This document shows, piece by piece, positions 1 to 8,048 of a stretch of DNA of 64,000 nucleotides. The notes under the pieces are model-generated. The model ran no database searches, was not told the origin of the DNA, and saw only the letters and a list, made by a program, of their open reading frames with translations. Within the stretch, counting starts at the first letter, position 1, and every line of letters begins with the position of its first letter. This DNA is from CAYFZO01 sp965226235 (GTDB lineage: Bacteria; Pseudomonadota; Gammaproteobacteria; Poriferisulfidales; Oxydemutatoraceae), in assembly GCA_965226235.1 (NCBI GenBank), contig OZ245335.1, positions 930,001 to 994,000 of the forward strand, read 5' to 3'. The translations under genes were made by a program, and so were the position numbers.

Positions 1-3000
1 TGGGTCTTCGGCTCGATCAGTTTGTCGGCCTGGATGCGCGCGTCCCCGAAGAGCTGTGGCAGCGCGGCCGTGCGGGTCCGCCAGGCGTCCAACGAAATGC
101 GTTCGAGCGACTCGAGGACTTCCTGCTCCGTCCCCGTGACCTCTTTTGTCGCCCTGGCGATATTCAGTCCTTTCAGAATCCGGTCGCAATCGGACTGCTC
201 GATTTTCTGCCAGCTTTCGGCGGACTCAAGCCGCTTGGATTCCTCATCGAAGACCTCAATGTAGCGCTGCTCAGCTTCCGCCAGCGCGGTGCGTAGCGCA
301 TCGGCAAGTGCCTTGGTGAGATCCGGCACCGGGTCCGTGACATCCAGCAGGCTGCGGTTGGCCGCGATCGCGTCGATCTGCGGCTGGACTTCGTTGGCGG
401 CATCCAATCCGTCGGCGTAGCGTGCCAGAGCCTGCAGGTGCTGGTAGGCCGGCAGACGCTTCTCCGCCAGGTCACCGGCCTTGGTCCAGTCTTCGATGTT
501 CTGCAGGAGCTCATCGTGTCGATTGAGGATACCCACCAACTGCTCGTTGCCGGCGAGCGACTGGAGGTCCAGTAGGTGGCTGGTGGCTGGGCGCTCGGGT
601 AGCGGCGATTCACCGCCGGCGCCACGCGCAAGCTCGCTCAGCTTGTTCAGGAACTCTCCGGCGGCGGCGGCTTCTTCGTTTGGTTTGCAGGCGACTGCGG
701 CCGTCTGAAACAGCTTGCGCACCTTAAGGCGCTGGCGCACGTCGATGGTCGCACTCTCCACTCGGAAGTCGGTACCCGAGATCTTGACCTGATCGAGCTG
801 ACCGGGCTTGAGCGGCGTGCCGTTGCTGGTCGCTCGGAGATGACCGGTGCCGAACAGGCTGATGAGCGCGGCATCGATGGCATCGCGCGACCAGCCATAG
901 GGCGGGTCGGAGAAGTGGGCACGTACCTCCTTGCCCTTCTTGCCGGAACCGACGAAAAGCAGCGCCGCGGAGCAGACCGGATGGTCTTCGGTCTTGCCGC
1001 TGTACTCCAACGCTTCCAGCGGGTGTTCGGCGCCTTTTTTGGCGCGCTCGATGACCTTGGACCAGCGGTGGTCGTCGGCGTCTTTGAAATCGTGGAAGAG
1101 CCGGTCGAGAGAGGCGTTGGCCGCCTCCTTGACCTTGTCTAGCAGCGTCGCTTCGAGTCGCTCACTGCCCCCCCCCTGGTAGACCTTCGCGCCGTCGACC
1201 ACCTCGGCAACCAGTGCTCGCAGACTGTTGCTGGCCTCGGTCAGCCGGGTTTCCATACCCTGTCGGGCCTCGATTCCTTCCGGTGTCGTGGGGACGCCTT
1301 TGATTTCCAGGGTGTCCTTCGCGGCGCTTTGCGCGGCAACCACGCGTGCCAACGCGTCCGCCCGGCTCTTCGGGACAAATCCATGGATGATCGGGCTGTC
1401 GGGCCCGGCCGCGCGTGCATCCGCGATGACGCTCTTCTCGTCCACACCCCAGCCATCGCGGATCCAGACAGGAATCTCATGGGCAGTGCCTTGGGGCGTC
1501 TCGGCACCGAAGTGCAGCGCGAGCTTGCGCGGTTCTTTGCACTGGCCGTGGAGCAACCTCACGGATCCAATCGAATCCTGCACCGCCGCCCCGAGCAACT
1601 GGGCGCGCTTGCTGCTCATTCTGGTCGGATCGTTGACCAGCTTCGTCTGCCGATTTCGGAACTCCGCTTCCCACTCGCTGCTCTCCCGGGTCTGCAGGCT
1701 GTACTCGTCATCGAGCTTCATCAGCGTGCCGGCAGCGACCAGTTCCTCCAGCAATTTCGGAAGCTGACCGCGCAGAGTGGTGCCGTCCTTTGCCAGATCC
1801 TTGATCAGCAAATCCGCCAGGGTTTCCGCTGTGGCCCGAACGCCGATGTCGACTCCAGCTTCGCGGGGCAGCTTGCGGATGAGGAAGACCAAAGCACACA
1901 GCCGCGACTTCAGGATTCCATCCGGTGTGCCGTCGTCCTGCTCGGCGATCGTCTCGTTGACCTCGCGTAGCAGCACGCCGGACTGTAGCAGGTTGGCGGA
2001 AATCTCCTCGAACAGGAAATCTGCGGGGACCACCGTGCCGAGCGGATCGTCAGCCGTACGCCGGATCGCATCGTAGACGATGCGCAACTGGGTGCGGAGC
2101 TGACCGGCAGTTCCCGCGCGGTCAACCGCCCGCAAGGCGTGCTCCCAGAAGCGGCGTCGCACAGGGAGTAGCGGATAGTCCTCGACAAGGACCGACTTGT
2201 CCTCACTGCGAGGACCGATTCTGGTACCGACCAGGTGGCGGGCGAGTTCGCCGGCGTTGCCATCCAGAGTCGCTCTGACATCGTTGACGCGGTCCGGGCG
2301 TTTCGCCAATACGACTCGGCGTGTGACTGTTTCGACATCGGTGTCGGAGAGTTCAACGTTGACTGTGAACCGGCCTTGGAGGCGTTGCAGCGCTGGTGTG
2401 CCGGATAGCGCCGTCTGACCGGTCCCCAGGAACAGCAAGCGGTCACCAAAACGTTTGCTGCAGGCCTCCACGACTTCCTGCACCACGTAGGATCGGCTGG
2501 TGTCATCACCGATGTACTGCTGCACCTCGTCGAGGATGATGACTGTGCACGGCGTTTCGCCTTCGGGGGCGAGAGCGTCCTGCAGCGCGGTAGTGAATTC
2601 GTCGGTGGTGATGTCCTTCGGTTTCGGAAACTGCGCGCGGAGCGCTCCCCTGGCGTCCTTCTCGCTGCCGGCGAAATTGGGATCGGCGGCGAGCAGAGCT
2701 TTGGCGATGAGCGGGCTGACATACATATCGTTCAGCTCGCGGCGAAAGTCGCGCTCTTGCGCCTCTACAGCGGCGCGAACCTGGTCGTAGATTTCGTTTT
2801 TCCTGAGCCAGAGGCAGAAACGCGCCTGTGGATAGCTCTCGGGAAGATCCGCGGACTTGAACACGATCCCGAGCAGCGCAAGCCGGACGCTATCGCCGGC
2901 GCCGGCGCCCAACGTACCCGCAGCGGCGTGAAGCCCGGCGGCGCGCTTACCCAATGTGGTGATCTCCTTGAGCACGTCCTGCACATCGGTCGGCAGTCGG

Positions 3001-3326
3001 GCGAGGCCGCGCGCACTCGCGCCGTCTTCCGGGAAGGTGTAGTCGGTCCACAGGAAACGCAGCATCTTCGCCAGATGCGATTTACCGCTACCGAAGAAGC
3101 CGCTGATCCAGGCCGCCGGCTGCTCGGGTTGGCCCTGGTTACTCATGTAGGAATCAAGGATGCGAACGAGGCCCCGCTGGTACTCGCCCTCGCAAACGAA
3201 GTGCTGCAACTCGAAGCGCAAGGTACGGCGATCGTCGTCGGTGAGGGCGTCGGTCATCGTCGCGACGCCGTTGTTCAACAAGGTGATCTTGCTGGGGTCC
3301 CTTTGGTAGATGTCCCGGTTTTTCAT
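1..3326 (-). CDS. brxC: BREX P-loop ATPase BrxC (partial, runs off left edge)
   Basis: Large ATPase of the BREX anti-phage system. The reading frame is open on the minus strand from an ATG at 3326 to the window edge, so about 1108 residues are present and the C-terminus is missing; family members are roughly 1200 aa. The N-terminus holds a clear Walker A, GFFGSGKSH, at residues 76-84. A Walker B-like TVIILDE lies near residues 260-266. The rest is mostly helical, charged sequence. The ATG overlaps the brxB stop by 4 bp (ATGA), so the genes are translationally coupled. The order brxA-brxB-brxC is that of type 1 BREX; a methylase (PglX), PglZ and BrxL would be expected beyond the left edge but cannot be seen. 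BrxC is needed for BREX defence and methylation in studied systems; its exact role is not settled. Confidence 0.9.
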   Translation of the reverse strand, partial: MKNRDIYQRDPSKITLLNNGVATMTDALTDDDRRTLRFELQHFVCEGEYQRGLVRILDSYMSNQGQPEQPAAWISGFFGSGKSHLAKMLRFLWTDYTFPEDGASARGLARLPTDVQDVLKEITTLGKRAAGLHAAAGTLGAGAGDSVRLALLGIVFKSADLPESYPQARFCLWLRKNEIYDQVRAAVEAQERDFRRELNDMYVSPLIAKALLAADPNFAGSEKDARGALRAQFPKPKDITTDEFTTALQDALAPEGETPCTVIILDEVQQYIGDDTSRSYVVQEVVEACSKRFGDRLLFLGTGQTALSGTPALQRLQGRFTVNVELSDTDVETVTRRVVLAKRPDRVNDVRATLDGNAGELARHLVGTRIGPRSEDKSVLVEDYPLLPVRRRFWEHALRAVDRAGTAGQLRTQLRIVYDAIRRTADDPLGTVVPADFLFEEISANLLQSGVLLREVNETIAEQDDGTPDGILKSRLCALVFLIRKLPREAGVDIGVRATAETLADLLIKDLAKDGTTLRGQLPKLLEELVAAGTLMKLDDEYSLQTRESSEWEAEFRNRQTKLVNDPTRMSSKRAQLLGAAVQDSIGSVRLLHGQCKEPRKLALHFGAETPQGTAHEIPVWIRDGWGVDEKSVIADARAAGPDSPIIHGFVPKSRADALARVVAAQSAAKDTLEIKGVPTTPEGIEARQGMETRLTEASNSLRALVAEVVDGAKVYQGGGSERLEATLLDKVKEAANASLDRLFHDFKDADDHRWSKVIERAKKGAEHPLEALEYSGKTEDHPVCSAALLFVGSGKKGKEVRAHFSDPPYGWSRDAIDAALISLFGTGHLRATSNGTPLKPGQLDQVKISGTDFRVESATIDVRQRLKVRKLFQTAAVACKPNEEAAAAGEFLNKLSELARGAGGESPLPERPATSHLLDLQSLAGNEQLVGILNRHDELLQNIEDWTKAGDLAEKRLPAYQHLQALARYADGLDAANEVQPQIDAIAANRSLLDVTDPVPDLTKALADALRTALAEAEQRYIEVFDEESKRLESAESWQKIEQSDCDRILKGLNIARATKEVTGTEQEVLESLERISLDAWRTRTAALPQLFGDARIQADKLIEPKT

Positions 3327-3892
3327 ACCTCGTACACTCCTCGATCTTCGTGGAAGGTTATCGGGACTGCTAGGTAGTTCCACCCATCCCGTGCATCCAG
3401 CAAACGATAGTTGCTGTTCTCGTATTCGCCGGGGAAGAACACCACCACGCGACCTCTGATGTCCCGCTCGATTTTATTCATGAGTTCGGACACGCGCACG
3501 AATCCGAACAGCGAAGCGATGCCGTAAATGCCTACGACAGAATTCTCGTCGGCCTCCGAAGATGTCAGCTTCTCCCGCACCCGCCCGGCTACGTGCTCGA
3601 GGAAGTCATCCTCAAGCTTGAGGTCAAGGTCCTCCGGCGATTCGAAATAACTGTCCCGGTATTCCGTAGCCGCCATCCATTGGGCGAAGACACGGGTCAG
3701 GTCGCACTCGAGCCAACCGTGGCCTGCCTCGGCCGTCGCCATGGAGAATAGATCTTTGCGCGCCCGCAGGCGGCGTTCGTCGGCTTTATCGTAGACGATG
3801 AAGACGGCGCGCTGTGCACCGGCCAGGTCCTTCTGCCAGGGCAACGCGATATAGCTCTTGTAGCGTTCAGCCAACCTGTCGATGCGCCCCAT
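3323..3892 (-). CDS. brxB: BREX protein BrxB (DUF1788 family)
   Basis: A 189-aa protein matching the BrxB/DUF1788 family, a small conserved component of BREX with no established enzymatic activity. Recognisable family features are the N-terminal YIALPWQKDLAGAQRAVF segment, a central stretch around GIYGIASLFGFVRVSEL, and the C-terminal VVFFPGEYENSNYRLLDARD followed by YLAVPI. The length is normal for the family. The start overlaps the end of brxA by 26 bp and the stop overlaps the brxC start by 4 bp, which makes this a tightly coupled operon. No catalytic motif is visible; the role is inferred from family and neighbours. Confidence 0.9.
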   Translation of the reverse strand: MGRIDRLAERYKSYIALPWQKDLAGAQRAVFIVYDKADERRLRARKDLFSMATAEAGHGWLECDLTRVFAQWMAATEYRDSYFESPEDLDLKLEDDFLEHVAGRVREKLTSSEADENSVVGIYGIASLFGFVRVSELMNKIERDIRGRVVVFFPGEYENSNYRLLDARDGWNYLAVPITFHEDRGVYEV

Positions 3893-4706
3893 GGATCAAC
3901 CCCCGTTCGTTGTTGGTGAAGAGCGCCGGAAACGACACATCGATCATCGAGCCGGATTGTTTGAAATCGAGCAGCCCTAGCCGCTTGGCGTCGACCGCCA
4001 CATCTATGAGATCGTCAGGACTCGTATCGAGTGCGGCTGTCCAAGGCGTCTCGAACAACAAGCGACCGCGCCGCCCAATCGCGAACCCGAGCAGCAAGGC
4101 GAACATCGTTGCGGCAGGCGTCGCCTCAACACGCTGCCGGATCTTCCGCCCTCCGCCTCGAAGATGCCGGGACTGAGTCCACGAGGACGAGGCATTGCGT
4201 ACGACCTTGTCCAGGGTTGCTTCATTCAGCCGGTCGCCGACAGCGTCGCTGAGCGCGTCTTGCATCGACTGACGGGCGAATTCGTTGCCGTGGGGTGTGT
4301 GCACGACGGCGGTCACCGTTGCCCTGAGTAGCGGGTCTCGGGCCAAGGCCAGGAGCAAGGCGAGCAACGGCCGGCTGGTCTCGTTTCTTACCCAAAGATC
4401 TCTCAGCACCCAGAATAGAATCACCCGCGGGTCGAGGGCATAGAGCTCGGTCAAGCGCTGGAGAGAGAGTTTGCGCGTCGCCGCCGTCCGCTTGCCAAGA
4501 CAGTTGTGCACTATCACCGCGTCCGCATAGTCATCGCGGACCGCGTCCCCTGGAACCGCGTCCAGGAGGTGCGAGAGCTCGTCGAGCATGATCGTGCGGC
4601 TGGTGTGGGTGCCTCGGTCGCCAGATCGGAAGCCCCAGAGAGCCGACTGAGCGGGCGTTAGCCCGACGATGCCTGCTTCGGAATTCAGACTGGATATTGC
4701 GGCCAT
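3867..4706 (-). CDS. brxA: BREX protein BrxA (DUF1819-like)
   Basis: First gene of the visible BREX operon, 279 aa. BrxA proteins are small DNA-binding helical proteins of BREX. Family-like features are SGDRGTHTSRTIMLDEL near residues 28-44, the LGKRTAATRKLSLQRL segment near 70-85 followed by TELYALDPRVILFWVLRDLW, and a C-terminal region with DVAVDAKRLGLL. It is longer than the roughly 200-aa E. coli BrxA, so an annotated start further downstream is possible. A TATAAT box on the minus strand at 4715-4720 lies too close to this ATG for a normal leader, which also argues for a later start or a leaderless mRNA. A decayed IS3 copy begins shortly upstream. Confidence 0.8.
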   Translation of the reverse strand: MAAISSLNSEAGIVGLTPAQSALWGFRSGDRGTHTSRTIMLDELSHLLDAVPGDAVRDDYADAVIVHNCLGKRTAATRKLSLQRLTELYALDPRVILFWVLRDLWVRNETSRPLLALLLALARDPLLRATVTAVVHTPHGNEFARQSMQDALSDAVGDRLNEATLDKVVRNASSSWTQSRHLRGGGRKIRQRVEATPAATMFALLLGFAIGRRGRLLFETPWTAALDTSPDDLIDVAVDAKRLGLLDFKQSGSMIDVSFPALFTNNERGLIHGAHRQVG

Positions 4707-4714
4707 AATGGAAC

Positions 4715-4720
4715 ATTATA
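4715..4720 (-). promoter_or_regulatory. possible -10 box for the BREX operon
   Basis: A perfect TATAAT on the minus strand lies 8 bases upstream of the brxA ATG. No convincing -35 was found at 16-18 bp. If used, the mRNA would be nearly leaderless or brxA would start further in. Weak, context-based call. Confidence 0.3.
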
Positions 4721-4746
4721 ACCGAATATGAAACAGATGCTAATCT

Positions 4747-4767
4747 GCGCCGGCAAAATAGCCGGCG
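4747..4767. other. GC-rich hairpin between BREX and the IS3 remnant
   Basis: CGCCGGC and GCCGGCG form a perfect 7-bp stem around a 6-nt AAAATA loop. No T-tract follows on either strand, so it is not a typical intrinsic terminator. It sits between the BREX promoter region and the IS remnant; its role is unknown. Confidence 0.4.
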
Positions 4768-4819
4768 TAACTATCTACTACAGAAATCAACTGCCCTTTG
4801 GTCCGTCAAGTGGAGCAGG

Positions 4820-5672
4820 CCATGATGTCAAGCCGCAGGCCGATTACAACAGACGCATCTGGTCAGCCAGCGACTGGTGTGCCGGCTGTTACAATTGCAC
4901 CGATCGGTAGGCCCGATACGATCGGTTTGTAGTCGGGACGATGAGGCGCTGAAGGCGCGTCTGAAGGCGTTGGCTCACCGGTACCAGCGTTACGATTATC
5001 TGCTACTGCACCGGTTGCTGAGGAATGAAGGCTTGGTTGTCAACCGCAAGCGCACATGCCGTGTGTACGTAGAGTTGGGACTGCAGGTACGCACGTAGCG
5101 GCGCAAAAAGCTACGGCGTCCGCGGGTGGCGATGTCGCTACCCACGCGAGTGAACGAGCGATGGTCGGTCGATTTCATGTCCGATCAATTGGCCAACGGT
5201 CGGAGGTTTCGTATTCTCAATCTGGTGGATAATTTTTCCAGGCAGTGCGTGGGACAGATCGTCGACACCTCAATTTCCGGTGCTCGTTTTGCCCGCTATC
5301 TGAATCAGTCTGGCGAGCGTCAGCCACTGCCCAAAACCTTGGTGTGTGATCACGGGACGGAACTGACCAGTAAAGCCATGTTTTTCCCGAGTGCTCGTAG
5401 CGGCACGACACTGCATTTTATTCAGCTTGGGAAACCCACGCAGAATGCCTTCGTGGAAAGCTTCAACGCCCGGCTTAGAGACAACTGCCTCAGCCAGTAC
5501 TGGTATCCGGGATATATACGAAGCCAAGCAACTGATCGAAGACTGGCGCCGTCACTACAACCAGGAACGACCGTATAGCTCGCTGGGTTACGCCACCCCA
5601 GCCGAGTACGCAGCACGAGCAGCCTGATAAGATGTTTTTTTCTCATTCCAAGTGGACCTATATCAGGGGGAA
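4820..5672 (+). mobile_element. IS3-family element, decayed, right end intact
   Basis: Remnant of the same IS3-family element that recurs at 38.65, 40.5-41.3 and 43.2 kb. The left end and orfA are gone. The right end is preserved to about 5672 and reads as the reverse complement of TGATCTTCCCCCTGATATAG, the terminal sequence seen in the other copies. The transposase frame inside is broken (separate entry). It separates the minus-strand BREX operon from the plus-strand Wadjet operon. Confidence 0.8.
4835..5629 (+). pseudogene. IS3-family OrfB transposase, frameshifted
   Basis: Remains of an OrfB DDE integrase spread over three frames. The first piece (about 4877-5098) has the helical HTH-21-like region with RYQRYDYLLLHRLLRNEGL and NRKRTCRVY. 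The second piece (5126 on) carries the catalytic core: ERWSVDFMSDQL with the first Asp and CDHGTEL with the second Asp, then NAFVESFNARLRDNCL with the catalytic Glu. The last piece resumes in another frame as RRHYNQERPYSSLGYATPAE before the stop at 5629. At least two frame changes separate these parts, so no functional transposase is made. OrfA is missing. Confidence 0.85.
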
Positions 5673-5675
5673 GAT

Positions 5676-5791
5676 CACAAGCACTCAAGCAGCTTCAAGA
5701 CAACGCACTGTACCTGCCGAGGCAAGACCGGCACTATCCGGACCGCGATCGACTGGCGTTACGCTTCGAAGACTTCAAAGCCGCCACCTGA
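5676..5791 (+). pseudogene. 3' end of an unrecognised gene cut by the IS
   Basis: Directly after the IS right end, one frame reads LKQLQDNALYLPRQDRHYPD, then RDRLALRFEDFKAAT and a stop at 5789-5791. It has no start and looks like the C-terminal tail of a protein truncated when the IS inserted. I do not recognise the family. It could also be chance reading in GC-rich DNA. Confidence 0.35.
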
Positions 5792-5903
5792 TGGACATTT
5801 CCGCAGACGATTCTCCGGAACTTTCGGGGCGGTTCAATTTGAGATGCGAATATCGGTCGCATAATGATTCTGTTGTGCGCGACGACAAAGAACCCGGATC
5901 TGA

Positions 5904-7364
5904 ATGAAAGCGGACAAAAACATCTCCGCCTACCGCCATATGCGCACACAGCCACTGTGGCGGTTGCTTGCTTCAGACAACGGCCCCACGGTCATTGGTC
6001 TGCTTCAGTCACACCTGTATGAAAAGGAGCGCAATCTTCCGGCCTCGATCCTGTTCGAGCGGCTGACGCGGGATCTGGAAGAACTCCGGGCCCGGGGTGA
6101 TGATCTGCCCCAAGCGGTACAGGCCTATGTCGCTAACTGGCTGAGCGACGGTTACCTCGAACGGCGTTTCCCACCTGGCGCAACAGAGGAAGAGTATGAG
6201 CTTTCTACGGCCACGGTAGAGGCGATCCGTTTTCTATCCAGCATCGCCAAGCCCCATTCGGCTGCGACCGAGAGCCGCCTGTCACTGGTTATTCAGGCCC
6301 TGATAGGGCTGGCGGAAGATACCGATACCGACAAGGAACACCGGATCGAGCGGCTGATGGCCGAACAGGCACGCATTGATAAGGAGATCGAGGCGATACA
6401 AAAGGGGCAGATGCGGATCCTGCCACGCGATTCCGCTCTGGAGCGGACTCGGGAGATTATCACTCTGGCCGATGATCTAACCGGTGACTTCCGTCGGGTG
6501 CGCGATCAGTTCGAGCAGCTGAACCGGAAGCTAAGAGAGCGCATCCTGGATAGCGAGGGCAATCGGGGCGAGGTGCTCGACTCGCTGTTTGCCGGGATCG
6601 ACCTGATTGCGGAGAGCGAAGCAGGCAGGACATTCTCCGCTTTCTGGCGCCTGCTGACAGATCCCGGGCAGGCAGCGATGTTGGAAGAATCCCTCGATAA
6701 CGTGATGTCGCGCGAGTTTGTCAGCGAACTCGATATACAGGAGCGCCGCTTTCTGCTGCGACTGACGCGGAACCTGCTTGAACAAGGCGGCGTAGTCCAC
6801 GAGGTGCTACAGACCTTCGCCCGCAGCCTCAAACACTTCGTACAAAGCCGTGAGTATCTTGAGCAGCGCCGTGTGAACCAGTTGCTGAAGGAAGCGCAAC
6901 GTGCCGCGCTGGCGATCAAGGACGAGGTCAAGGCAACAGAGTCCCTCGAATATTCCCTGGAGCTGACCGGTAGCCGGTTGTGGTCCTTGTCCCAATGGGT
7001 GCTTTACGACCCATCGTTGCAAGCAACCCCAGAACAGATGCGTGAAGGCAAACCTCCGTCCATCGATCTGGAGTCGATCGGTGAGCTGGTTGCTCAATCG
7101 GAGATCGATTTCCGCACGCTAAAGGAGAACGTGCGCTCCCTGCTCAAACAATGTGAGCAAGCCTCTATTGGCGATGTGTTGGAGCACTTTCCGGCTTCGC
7201 AAGGGCTGGGAAGTGTTGTCGGCCTGCTAGCTCTGGGCAGTCGTCATGGGATCAAGGACAATAGTGTCGAAACAGTTGCCTGGGTGGGTGAAGACGATCA
7301 AGGGCGCCGTGCCCGCATTCCAAAAATCTATTTTTTGAGGGCTCGCCTGGATGAACTGGCCTGA
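5904..7364 (+). CDS. jetA: Wadjet protein JetA (DUF3375)
   Basis: 486-aa DUF3375 protein, the kleisin-like subunit (MukF/MksF analogue) of the Wadjet condensin. Wadjet complexes recognise closed circular plasmids by DNA loop extrusion and cleave them. Family hallmarks are the N-terminal LLASDNGPTVIGLLQSHL, the ARGDDLPQAVQAYVANWLSDGYLERR stretch that sets up a winged-helix, and a long helical middle part (residues about 120-340) rich in Glu, Gln and Arg that fits a coiled coil. Length is normal. The stop overlaps the start of jetB by 14 bp, and all four jet genes follow in the standard order, which makes the assignment firm. Confidence 0.93.
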   Translation: MKADKNISAYRHMRTQPLWRLLASDNGPTVIGLLQSHLYEKERNLPASILFERLTRDLEELRARGDDLPQAVQAYVANWLSDGYLERRFPPGATEEEYELSTATVEAIRFLSSIAKPHSAATESRLSLVIQALIGLAEDTDTDKEHRIERLMAEQARIDKEIEAIQKGQMRILPRDSALERTREIITLADDLTGDFRRVRDQFEQLNRKLRERILDSEGNRGEVLDSLFAGIDLIAESEAGRTFSAFWRLLTDPGQAAMLEESLDNVMSREFVSELDIQERRFLLRLTRNLLEQGGVVHEVLQTFARSLKHFVQSREYLEQRRVNQLLKEAQRAALAIKDEVKATESLEYSLELTGSRLWSLSQWVLYDPSLQATPEQMREGKPPSIDLESIGELVAQSEIDFRTLKENVRSLLKQCEQASIGDVLEHFPASQGLGSVVGLLALGSRHGIKDNSVETVAWVGEDDQGRRARIPKIYFLRARLDELA

Positions 7365-8025
7365 TAATCTGCCGGAGGATGAGGTATTGGAAATAGAGGG
7401 CGCGGAGCAGGAGTCGGCGCAGGCACTGTATTGTGGAGACAGTGGCGAGTTGCCGCTGGATGCACGCAGGGTTTTGGTACAACTCCTCGCAGGCCCGTCA
7501 TTGGATGGTCGGCGGCATTCCAGGCTGTGGCCGATCCTGATTCGGGATGAAGCAGCGATCCGCAGCCGTTTGTCAGAGTTGTTCCTGCAGTTGGTGATCG
7601 ACCGCGACCTGCAAGTGGCCTTTACTCGCCAAGCCGATACGGGTGATCTGGAAGTGCCCTCGCTGCTGCGTCGTGCCAACTTGACCTTCCTCGATTCCAT
7701 TCTGTTGCTCCACTTGCGCGAACGACTCACCCAGGCCGAAGCGCATGGCGACCGGGCGGTGGTATCGACCGATGAGATCGTCGAGTTTCTCGGTGTTTAT
7801 GAACAAGCCGGCAACACGGACCGGGCGCTTTTCGAAAAGCGCATTTATGCATCGATCGAGAAGATCAAAAAGCACAGCATCTTGCGGAAGATTCGGTCCA
7901 GCGATGACCGCTTCGAGATCTCGCCCACACTAAAGCTCCTGTTCTCGGCGGAAGAGATTCAGGCGTTGACTCGTATTTACCGCGATATGAACGCGGCTGA
8001 GGAATCGGTCGAACAAGGTGAGTAG
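7351..8025 (+). CDS. jetB: Wadjet protein JetB (DUF4194)
   Basis: 224-aa DUF4194 protein, the KITE-like subunit (MukE/MksE analogue) that bridges the kleisin JetA and the SMC-like JetC. Visible family features are ARRVLVQLLAGPSLDGRRH near residues 38-55, LWPILIRDEAAIRSRL, and a winged-helix half with STDEIVEFLGVYE and KKHSILRKI. It starts inside the 3' end of jetA (14-bp overlap) and is followed after 23 bp by jetC with an AGGAGG-like ribosome site. No enzymatic motif is expected or seen. Confidence 0.9.
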   Translation: MNWPDNLPEDEVLEIEGAEQESAQALYCGDSGELPLDARRVLVQLLAGPSLDGRRHSRLWPILIRDEAAIRSRLSELFLQLVIDRDLQVAFTRQADTGDLEVPSLLRRANLTFLDSILLLHLRERLTQAEAHGDRAVVSTDEIVEFLGVYEQAGNTDRALFEKRIYASIEKIKKHSILRKIRSSDDRFEISPTLKLLFSAEEIQALTRIYRDMNAAEESVEQGE

Positions 8026-8048
8026 ATGCAGTCAGAGGAGGAAAAGGA

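Noticed and set aside
4747..4767. intrinsic terminator
   Set aside because: Stable stem but no T-tract on either strand.
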